NCBI RefSeq assembly: GCF_002775205.1
Contig: NC_036445.1
Span: 1,756,802-1,820,801 of the forward strand
Direction of reading: 5' to 3'
DNA length: 64,000 nt
Source of the DNA: Xiphophorus maculatus
Lineage: Eukaryota; Chordata; Actinopteri; Cyprinodontiformes; Poeciliidae
Shown here: piece after piece, positions 46,201-58,200 of the stretch
Layout: each line of letters starts with the position of its first letter
Position numbering within the stretch: position 1 is the stretch's first letter
The notes under the pieces: generated by a model
What the model saw: only the letters and a program-made list of their open reading frames with translations
What the model was told of the DNA's origin: nothing
Database searches by the model: none
Program-made: the position numbers and the translations under genes

Positions 46201-49200
46201 TTATTAAGTGTGTTTACAAAATATTTGTTTTTAATCAAATTACTTGTGGCACATTTATTGATATCTTGATACCTTGACTTTCTGTTCTCAGGGAGCATAA
46301 ATATAAATACGATGTGACTTAGATTTTTATTTTTCCAAAAAACACATCGAGCTGGTTGGTGAGGAAAATCAAATAATCTTCAAATCTCATTGCTCAAATC
46401 TTTATTAAAACCCTTTATTATTTATTACACATCAACTGATTTGCCCTACCGTCACAAAAGAAAACGTGGATTTTGATAACCTGGTACTGACTGGTTTGGT
46501 TGGATGCGACTAAAATTGAACTTTTGGGCACAAACAAAGATGGGTCGAGTCCACAAAAATCGTACTGAAGTAAGAGTAGCACTACTTCAACTTATTTTTA
46601 CTCAAATAAAAGTAAAAAGTACTCAAGTAAAAGTAAACAGTATTTGGAAGAACATCTACTTAAGTAACCGATTCAAAATTTTTCAATGATGTCATCAGTA
46701 AGACAAAATATATAAAGTTCTGTGAAAATGTTGGCGTTTTAAAGATTAATATTAATACAAGTAAAGAACATAATTATAACATAACACATTTTAAGCAGCA
46801 AAAACTCTTTTCCAAATAAATATTTTCTATAATTTCATAATATAAAACTTGAAATCAGTTCTGTAGGTCTGCTTCACACATTTTTGATTAATGTGTTTGT
46901 TCTTCATTCAATGAAGTCACTCATATTGGGTAGAGTATCCAGAGGTTTCACTCAAGTAAGAGTAGCAATAGTTTATAATAAAATAACAAAATTAAAAATA
47001 AAAAGTATGGTGGAAAAAAAGTTAGTTAAGTAAATATAACCAGTTACAACCCACCTCTGGTATGAAACATAAGATGGAAACAGTTAAAACCAGATATTTA
47101 CATACACTATCTTAAAAAAAATGAAAAGAAAAAGCTGCAATTTCATGTAAATTGGCATAATAGAGCTCAGGACTCTAGAGTAGGGGTGTCAGTCTCCAGT
47201 TCTCCAAGTCAAAACAAGAAGTTAACTTCAGAAAAATGAAAGCAGTTTTGCTCACAGTGTTTCTGTGTTGTTGTGTTTTTTTTAACTCTTTGATGCATGA
47301 CTGCTTGTTTTTTGGGGATGGAGAGTTGTTTTGTCTGAAGCTTTGGTCTCAGACAGACTGAAGTTGCTCAGATTAAAGAAGCTGAGCTGATACAGGGGAG
47401 ATTTGTTAAAGCCTTCTGTCTGAGCTGCATTATCTTGTTACTCCAGTCTTTCTCCCCTCTACTCCCCACCCTTATCTCTGTAATTCCCTTGCCATTTTTT
47501 CTGTGTTTTTGCTTCTGTTTATATAAAGAAACCTAAAACGAGAATAATTGAGAGCAAAAGAAATGTTCAGTAAAATGTGGAGAGTATGTTTATGCAAGTA
47601 TTTTACTTGCAGATAATTTCTTACTTGGCTTTTGGATGAACGTAAATGCCTTATTTTGCCACAGTAATGTGATCTTTCAATTGAGTCAGTGCTTTTTGTA
47701 GTTCCTGCAGTGATTTTTATTATGAGTCCTTGAAGCTTTGTAAAGGCTTTTAGTATTTTTTAATGAATGTTTGCTGCTTTTCCTCTTGTCTTCTCTACTC
47801 TAGTCCCGTGCCTAACCATGGCAGTGTATTGTACAGTGAGTTTCTAAATAAAAGAAGAAAGTCAATCAAGACAAACACGTTTCAGCTCTTAAAATCTATC
47901 TCCAGCAGATGAACAGTTTAAGAAACCTGTCTTGTCACACTGTTGCCTATCCTCCTTGTATTTCAGGGGTGTACAAAGATATGCTACTTTATGTAAATAT
48001 CATTCAAATATAGCTGTTCTCCATATCTAATCTTGTAATATGCACAGCATCAACTCAGACTAGAGACAGCATATTAACTTAATTCACATTTGCACTTCTT
48101 CAGTTTCAGCAAATGCTACACAAATGTCTCTAATCTATAGCTATGCTACACAGAAGCTTTGTCTGTATAGCATAGCAGACTGCTCCAACAACAACCACAA
48201 ATGAGTGAAGCCATCTGAGCGGTGCATTTGGCATTACTCACATCGGCATGCCAAATGCTTGAAGTGTCTCCAGCTGATGATAACTTGACTCTTTTCCCGA
48301 TTCTTCCCCTAATTATTAATTTTTTACTTTTCTTCAACACCATTAGATCAGTTCTTCTGTGTTTCTTTTTTGCGTGTAATTGGAGATACATAAATAAATT
48401 AAATTGAATTTAATGATATTTACATTAAATTAAATTTATATTGATATTTACATATTACTTGTGGGCACTCAAAAACAAATTCAACTTTCAAATGTTTCAG
48501 GAAACATTTTCATTCAGGCAATTTCTTTGAAATAATATTCCTGACCTCAGCGTTCAGCTGTGCTTGCTGCAGCATGTTTAGCATTAAGATGCTATTTTCG
48601 GCTTGAATAACTTCATTTAACGGAACTTGAACACAACAATTATCTTTTCCTAAAATTAAAATTAAAAATGCTTAGATGTTCCCTTGGATCTGTCAGGATT
48701 TTCTGAAGCTCTTGTTTTTTCTGCATTATATTCGTCCAACAGGTGTGTGACAGCGAATGGCATCATCTGTCCCTTAGTGTCCAGTTCCCATCAGTGACGC
48801 TGTATGTGGACGGCGTCACCTTTGACCCTGCCCTCATCCATGACAACGGCGCCATCCCGAACCCTGCGCCCCGTCAGAGGATGCTCATCGGTGCCTGCTG
48901 GGGTTCGTATTTTCATTTTTAATTTCATCCAAAGCTGACATGTCATTTTAACAAATATCACCACCAAAGGTAGCCAGCTGTGCCTCATGACGCGTCTCAA
49001 GACGCACCGTGAGGACATACTACATCGTGCTCCTCATTTTACTCAGTGTGGTTGCTGCGTCTTGTCTTTAAGGCCTAATAATATAAATAAGTTATCAATT
49101 ATTTAGAGCAGCAGAACAACACAGGGGGCAGGCAGCTCGGAGACACTTAAAGCAGAACCGCTCGTTAAATGGGAAGCTCTGGCAGCCAATTACCGTAGAA

Positions 49201-52200
49201 AAGACACACACATAAACGCACATTCAGTGTTTCATCCACTGTGTCTGCTGCTTGCATGGTGGCAGCTGCTGCCAGATAATGAGGAGACGTTGCATTTTTG
49301 AAGATCCACTATAGTTTTCTCACTTCTGCATGCTTGTGGTATTTATTTATAGGCTGTCTCTGTATTTTTGCTGCTTTCTGTGTATCTTTGCACCCTCTGT
49401 CTGTTCGCACCATGCTCCATTGAAGTGTCTGTCTCAGTACGGCTTATTGTTTTCTGTTTTTCTGCCTCTCTGTGGTTTTCCCAACAGAACCCGAAGAGAA
49501 GCAGAAGGAGATACTAAACAACACGATCCCAGAGGGGAAAGACTCAGGTGACCTCTCCATTTCAAAGAAACGCTCAGCTGATTGTCTTTCCTGTTGTTGA
49601 TGCAACAACAAAGTGCAAATTACAAGCTGGTGAGACAATATCACGTGTGTTTGCACTTTAGTGAAGTTTGTGGGTGGTTACCACGGCCTGCTGTCAGGGG
49701 TGACGGTGCGTCCTGGCAGCGTGGAGCCGCACAGCGTGGTGGAGTGCTTGTACGCCTGCAGGGAGGGGCTGGACTTCGGAGACCTGGAGACTTTGGGTTC
49801 TGGGATGAAGGTAACTCCTCAGGAGAGCTGCAGGTTACCAGAACTGTGTTTGCTGCCGCAGGCGGTGGTGAACATACAAAATACCTGATTATCTACTGAG
49901 ATATTTTCTACTTTTGTTTGGATTAAACCATAAAAAAGTTGATTTTAAAATTTAGGTAACCTATTAACCTCAGGTAGCTGTCCTAAGCTTGAACAGGTTG
50001 GGATAGGTCAAGAGAATACACAAAACATCATCATTACATTTTTTGCACAAAATTATTCTTACACAATCAGATTATAGTCTGGTCATTTTTACTTATATTG
50101 AGATATCAGAATGAACTGTTTCAACTTATTTAAATCCAAATAAGCTGTTGCTGGCCACACCCATCAACTCAAAGTTCACACTTGCAAATGAAAATGTCTG
50201 CAAACTGCAAATTATACAACCGTACATCTTTGAAAAGCAGAAGTAGAGCTTTCTGCACAACAACAACAATGCAACAAGTGGTTTCTGGATAAGTCGACAA
50301 CAAAAAACTGAATCAGTCTTTTCCAGCGGCCATTGTGCAGCGTATACAGTGGTAAAACCCGCTGACCAGATGTGCTAGAGCTCCACTTGGGTTGTGTCAG
50401 GCCTAGGCTTGAGTTGGGTTGCTAGGTGACAGGGCTAGGCTTGGGTTGCTAGGTTATGGTGCAATGCCCGTTCAATGTGACTTAACAATCTGGAGGTTTT
50501 TGAAACAACTAATTTTCCAGACACCAAAAATCATTAACTTATTGCCAAGAAACAGCTAGGTGGATATTTTTCACTGTGTATTTGCCGTAATATCCATAAT
50601 CGTGCGCTATTATGGATATTATGGGAGAACTATACATAGTTTTAGAGATTTTCATGCCCCTTTGCTGTGTGTCTCGCTGACAGACTATAAGGTTACTGAT
50701 GACTTCAAGGGTGCTTCTTTCACTGGATTTTATTTATGGGGTGTTAGAGTAAATGTAGCTGAACAGAAATACTCTCTAAGCTTCTCCTATTTTTATTTGT
50801 GAAAGATTATAGAAAGCTATATGTAATATCAATTTTCTTCGTAGTTATTTTCTACTTTCTGTTGGTCTGAAATAAAAACCACTGAAAAATAAATGGGATT
50901 TTGTGGTTATAATGTGTCAAAATCTGAGGATGTGAATACTTTTGCAAGGCACCATATGTTACATTTTTGTATTGCTTTGAATTAACCTGAAGGTTAAAAG
51001 TTTAATTTGATTTCACAAAGGGGTAACTTGTATGGTAAAATGTTGATTACTTGTCCTTCCAGGTCCATGTGAACCCCAGTCAATCGGTCCTGGTGCTGGA
51101 GGGAGACGACATCGAGAGCTTCAACCGAGCCGTTCAGCAGGTCACCTACAGAAACTCGCTTCGCTTCGCCACCCCTGGAGTCCGACCTCTCAAGCTCACC
51201 ACTTCCCTCAGGTAGAAGAACCCTATAATTAATAAAAACGTTCTATGAAATCTAAATGAGTTGCAGAACCACAGAAAGTTTAAAGTGACATATCTTCTTC
51301 CAAGTAAAACTAAATGTAGCCAGGAAATTCACTGATAAACTAAGATTTCATTTAACTGTAAAAAGGAAAGATTTGATCCCTGAGTTCTCTTAATACATAA
51401 GGCAAAAAGATTACGCTATCAGAAGAAAGAATTATATCAAATATAAATACTTATGAAAAGCAGAGTCATGCAGAGACTTTTAAAGAGTTTCACAAAGAGG
51501 TCAAAATAGAGCACAAAGAACGCACCAATAAAATTTACATCAACAGCAGTTTAAATAGACAAATTGGTCCAGATTATAAGGGAAAGTGGAGAGGTTAGAG
51601 AGCTTACATTTTAAACAAGATATTTACACAGATTTCACAAAAACTATTTTTTCATATGGACAGAAACATAAAATATTCACAGCCAACTATCATTTAACCG
51701 GAGTTATTATTGTGCAAATAAACAAGAGAATCTGTCTGTTTGCATTTGACTTTTTGTTGATTAGAAATCACACATTATCTAGAGTGTCTGAATTTATGAT
51801 ATAATAAAGTGTAGTCACATCATATGTACAAAACAAGTGCTTAAATGCTCACAATTGTCACTTTTTGTGTCTTAAGCAGCAAGAAGAAAAGCTAAAGCTA
51901 GTTGAAGCACAGGAGAAAAACCTCCACAATATATGGTTAGGATTAGGGATAGGAACACAAATTACTTCTAAAATCTGTTAAATATGTTACATCAATTTAA
52001 ATTATTTTGGAATTGAAACATAAATATGCATTTTTTAAAGCTGGAAACAAAGAACAAGCTAATGTTCACCAGTGTTGGCAGATCTTGTGAGAGAAACAAG
52101 CAGCCAGGTCTATGGAAACAATCGGAAAAAAAAACAACGGTCAACACAACATATTGTGTAAAATAGAGGCTGTTTGTGAACGGCATAAATATATGCACTT

Positions 52201-55200
52201 ATTATGACATTAAACATAAGCAACAGCAAAATTATTCAAAACACTTTTATGATCATTTTAAATAGTTTAAATTATTTGAATAATTTATACTTTTAAACTC
52301 TGACCAAAAGGAAAGTGCATTTTGCAGACATCTCACATTGAACAGAAAGGTGCAGTTTTTATTTACCCATATATATTTTTTGCTTCTTTGCATGGTGGGC
52401 ACGTACAGTATTTCTTGATGCAATATGTCTCAATGCAACATGCCTTTGAGATATGCTAGTACACTCTCTTTCCCTCACTATTTATTATATTTTCTCCCAT
52501 ATTTTTCCCACTTACTGCAGCTCGTTCTCACGCCGTCTCATCACTTGTGTGCCTGTCACGCTGGGCTCTTGGGATGTGCCAAGTCAATTCAGGCAGGCGC
52601 AATAATCGGGAAATGGGGGCGTGGAAAAGACAACCAAACCGCTCTTGTTTGCTTTGTTGTGGGGAGCTGGTGCAGGTTTTTATTGTTTTTTCTCAGAAAG
52701 AAGGCCAAGGCCAGATAAGCAACCTCACATTCAAAAAGAAGCCCAAAATACCAGCAACTCGTGAGATTTGCAAGCAACTTTAGAAAAAGACAAGCCCAAA
52801 GTTGCTTATAATAAGCTGACCTTGAAAGTTGGTGAAGTTGCATGGAGTCACTAACGGCAACCAGGTTGATTTATATGTGTAAAATGTATGTAATGCATTT
52901 TATTTGGAGTGGAATTAGGGCAAAAGAAAGGAAGAGCCCCTTATTTTCTCAGAGTTGCATTTTTCCATTGAATGGACAGTCTGCCTCTGCACTGGTCTGA
53001 TGAAAAGATTCACGAATAGTTTAATTAAATACTGAACATTTACTTTTCCTCAGCTGTCAAAATAAATGACCCCTTTGTGTGTTGCACTGCTGCTTCTTCG
53101 CTTCACACTGAGTCCATCTAACCTGGACCTTGGCTCGTCTTAGATAATGACTTGCGTGCAGTAAAGGTCGAACATAAATATATACTAGCAGAAGATAACA
53201 AAGAATATCTAACCGCTTGGGTTTGCCTTCAAGTTTCTTTGACAGTCAACAGCAGGTGGAGCCTGTTTATTTTTTGTGTTGAATTAAGGTGAATGTGAGT
53301 TAAAGTTAAATAATAAATCATTTATCTTTAGATTTTTATGGACTTTTAGCTTTAATGGCTAAAATGAAAGAAACTTTTCCTTATTTGTATATTTTTGGTT
53401 GTTATTTATTTGTGCTGCTATGCCAACTAAAAATCCCGCTACTTATCAAATTAGTGTGCTAAATACATAATTGATCAAGTACTGCACAAGCTTCCAATCA
53501 TCTGTTGTTCCTAGCGCACAACGCACATTTACTGTGTGCGGAGCCGGTCCAAAGCACAGGTGAGCTAAGCGGGTGCTTGGGGCCCAAAAGCATCATTCGA
53601 TTTTACTTCGAAATGATAAATTGCACATTTTACACATCTCTTCCAAATTTTACAAACAAAATATATTAAACCTTCTAACTTGTTTACTGTAAATTCAGTG
53701 TTTGTCTGCAAATGTTACTTTCAATAGTTAAATTAATATGCCACACTTAAATACCACTCTGCATTTCAAAATGTGAATTAATTAGACCATCTTTGCTTGC
53801 TTGCTACTCCTGTGAGGTTAAAGTCAAAAGCTATAATAACACCGGTATGATGTCAGATAATTGCAAATTGCACTAATAGTAGTAGGTATGTTACACATAT
53901 GGAGTCACCAAGAAATAATGAAGTAATGAATAATGAAGGTGTTGACATGTTGGTATGGGGGCCTCAAATTAAAATCTGCTTTGGACCCCGAAAAGGCTTG
54001 AGCCGGCCCTGAGTGCATGTAAATATTGAGAGTCTGTGCAAACTTGTATCCTGTTCCAGCTGTTTTTTTACTTTACAAATATTTTACTGACTGTACATGT
54101 GGAGAAACTTATTATATTAGCTATTTTCCTCCGGTTTTAGAATCTGAAGTGAGTTTTAATGATTGGTGTGATGTGGCAGCAAAGTTCATGAGAGAATCTG
54201 AATGAAGAAAAAACTTTTCCCGAGCTTCTGCTGCTTCCCTGTAGTGCACAGCTAGCCTGCACATTCACCAGCAGCCTGTGCAGATATTCTCATTGCTATC
54301 TTTAGACATGAATGTTTTAGTCGCATGTTTTTATAAGATTTAGATGATTATGAAGCCATGCATCAAGCTGATGGACTTTTTTTATCTGACAGTTTAAAGA
54401 TCCCAGGGATTCAAGGGCATGGACAGATTTTTTCCCCTCTTTGCTTTCTGCTCAAGGAGAGTACTTTTTATTTTTTTCTTTACTTTGCCATGTTTTATTG
54501 CGTGTGTGAAGCTTAGACTGATTTGAGCCCAGGAGTCAACCAGATGGCTGAACAGCAGGCCCTTCTGGAGAGGCCGATAGAAGCAGCTGCTTACTCTGAT
54601 AGTGGATATATAGCACACACACTCACACCACTTAATCAGCTTAATACCCTTTCACATATAATGGCGAATTTTAGGGCAAGCTGGTAAAGGAATTGTAGCA
54701 ATTTGTCATTGATTCAGTGTTTTTCTCTTCTTGCAGGAAAATTACATTTTACACAGCAGAAATGTGTTTGCACATTTGTTATTTTCAGCATCACAACAGA
54801 TAAATGGCGTCGCGGTCACAGTGGAAAAGCAGAGCAAGGGAATAGGTTGTTTTTTTAATACTCTGCCATGCTTTCTGCAGCTATTCTGCTTTGAGTTAAA
54901 TCCTAACATCAAGGTGACAATGTTTAACCAGTAAAATAAAACCAACACTGATAAACTGTGAGGATTTTGTTTAGTCACACTGTTTAAAGATGTTATTGCA
55001 CATGGGAAGAGGAGGAGTGAGCTGTCAGAGAAACTTGCCTAAAGTCATGTTCAGCATCGGTTTGATCTCCTCCCCATAAGCCTTTGGGCTTTTTAAAAAT
55101 TAAAGCCAAAGAAAGATTCCCAAATTTAGCCGGTATTCGCTGCATCATCCGGAAAACCGAAACGAACAACAGTCAGATTCACTGATATGTTTGGTTTAAT

Positions 55201-58200
55201 TTTAAAAGTCGACAAATTGTCTTCCCCTTATCACCACACCATAAGGAACTTTAAACGAACAAAGAAAAAAGAAAAGATAAATAAATGAAGGTTTCTGCTT
55301 CTGCCACAATAGTGTGGTTAATTAAAGAATAAACAGTCTTATTATCATCATCATCATCATCACCCTTCTGGATATCTATAAACACAGTTTAACCCATTCA
55401 GTCTCACTGGCTATTAAAATATCTAAACTGTCTCTTTAGTGTCTAAAACATAATTTTTACCTTTTTATTGAGCTAACTGCATTTGGAAAGAAGAGGAAAT
55501 GTCTTGTATTTTAATAACAGAAATTTACATAACTGGATCTGTTTATCTTGTAAAATGTCTTGACATGACGTGTTTTGAATTGCCGCTATATAAATAATAC
55601 AACCTGAACTGAAACAAAACTTCGAAATAACCAAAAAACATCACATTAATCACTGTATACTTGTTCCTGATTAACAAAATGTATGGATGCTTGTAACCTT
55701 TCAGATTAAAAATCTCTTAATGCAAGAGAGACCTGGGCAAGACTGGGAGTAACACGAATCATAGCAACAAATATCAAAACCCAAATAAAATACAATATGG
55801 ATAATAAACGAGGAAAAACTAGCAAAAAGCAAACACAGCCATAACAGTAAAAAGGACTAAAATGCTACTTGATATTAGTCAAAATATTTACAGAAATGTT
55901 TTTTAATCAACTGATTAAGAGTGACCTTAAACATATTAAAAGAGACGATTTATTGAGAGTGCTTATCAAAAGATAAATGCTCTTTTCTACACTGTAAAAA
56001 CAAACGTCTCTAATTTACGGTAAAATATCGGCAGCTGCAGTTGCCAGAATTTTACTGCATAAATGTGGTAAAAGTCTGGCAACCACAGCTGCTGGCATTT
56101 TACCGTAAATTAGAGACTTTTTTTTTTACAGTGTAGATGAGAACGTAAAGTTTTCAAGTGTCTGTCTCTTTCTCAGATGTAAACTTATGGATCATTATAA
56201 CCGTCTATTTCAGATTTATATGACCTGTTTTAATCTAAGAGAGGATAAAAATAGTGACAAAAAGAAAAACGTTTCAGAGCCGCCAGGTTAATCCACCAGC
56301 AACAGAAAATAGTGAAAGGAGTATTTTCACTGCACTTTACTTTTTACTTTTACTTAGGAGAAGTATTGCTCATCTCATCTCGGTAAAATGTCTGGATACT
56401 ACACACTGCGAGTAACTTCGCTGAATGAAGAACAAACTTGTTTTAGTCAAAGATTCACCAGACACAGACACACACCTGCAGTTTTTCTTAAAGTTTCTTA
56501 AATTTTAAACTTAAAAAAATTAATTTGGAAATTTTTTTTATTTTGCCTGATTTTGTTATTTATATTAATTATTTTCATTTTCACCTTTAAAATACCAAAA
56601 TGTCCACGTAATTTTATTTTCTGATCTACCTCATGATGTAATTTTTAAATATTAAATGTTTGATGTTTTGATCAGTTACTCAGTACTTGAGTAGACCTTT
56701 TACTAAATACTTTTTACTCCAGTAATTTTTTGGATGGCTGCTTTTTACTTTTACTTCAGCAAACACATGTTGAAGTAGTGCTACTCTTCTATAAGCAGAG
56801 TTTTTGGGTACTCTACCCTCCTCTAGTAACATGTGATCTTATGTTTCCTGTTATAGTCCAAATTTGCGTTTGTGATGGTAGAACACAAACATTAAATTGT
56901 TCTACCGCAGTGAAATGTGTTATTTTAGTGTTTACCACGTTTCAATAAATTTAAGTGGACCTGTATTTGTCTAGTTTCATAGGTTGATTGAATACTCCAT
57001 TCAAAATAAATCTGTTTTCTTGTTTGTAATTCTCTTCCAGGTGTTTCAATGAGGAAAGCTGCCTGTCACTGAAACAGCTGGAGGGATACCTGGTGGTACT
57101 CCAGCCTGATGCCCCTCAGATCTCTCTGTCCGGGGTTGGCCCACATCTGGCCCGTCCGGCGCCTGAGTTTGAAGGACCCCGCGGCGTCCCCCTCTTCCCG
57201 GAGCTGCGGATCGTCTGCTCACTGTCACATGCTGTCAACACAGCTGCACAGGGCATGGAGGGCGGAGGTGAGCAAAGATATGGAGATTTAATGTTTATAA
57301 TTCTTGAAATGTCTTTTAATTTCTACTCAGAAACGGGAATGTTTATGTTTGTTTATTTCATGTTCTGCATCGCCTCTTAGCTCTGATGTCGGATGCCGTG
57401 GCTCACACTTTGGACGGATGTGAGGTGCAGCCGCTGGGAGAGGAGCTGAATCCAGAGCGGGAGGAGCTTCTGGTAGACATGGACGTTGTGCGAGAGCGAG
57501 GACTGGATATCATCAATACCACCGCTTACATCGCAATTACAGGTACTGCTGCTCTGCAATGCATTTTTAAAATTATTTTATCTTTATTGATTCACAAAGA
57601 AGCAAATTTTACAAACCGTATAGTAAGGCTGGACGATATGGGTGAAAAACGTATCATGATATAAACATTTCATATCAGTCGAAGTTAATTGGCTTTAGGT
57701 AATTAATGATTAGTTTTTTGTTTTACACTGAAATACAGCCAGACTTTCCTGTTTTATTCAAAGTTTTTACTCCACAAAGTTGCTTTTTGTCATTATTTTT
57801 ATTTTTAAGCCGTTACGAGGCACAGTGGTGAAACCTTAAACTGCCGCTGTGCCAGTTGGTCAACAAGTCGTAGGTAGGCAACCAAAGACTGAGTGAGTTG
57901 CTAGGCAACCAAAGAGTGAGTGAGTTAGTAGATTGCTGTGAGCGGAGCTTTCCTCCGCCTACATCTCCCAGAATGCTGTGCAGTGAGAAATGCATAAAAC
58001 AGGAAAGGTCACACTGCCAGTTTGTCTGTATTCCAGATATTTAAAACGATAAACAAATCAATAATTATCAATATCGACTGATTTGAAAGGCTTACATGTT
58101 GACCCGTTTTTCAGCCGTATTGGTCAGTCCTAGCCCATTTTAACGCATTGTTGTGCTCTGTGTTAGTTTTCTAGCACACATTTTGCCATATTCATGTTTC

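Larger units (their letters stand above)
51212..57040 (+). other. clstn3 intron 12 (longest intron, 5.8 kb)
   Basis: Holds the GAGCCGG element, an (ATC)n tract, the palindromic MITE and copy F. The rest (51212-53540, 54014-55343 and 55363-55986) shows no exon, RNA gene or recognisable repeat to me. Confidence 0.6.
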
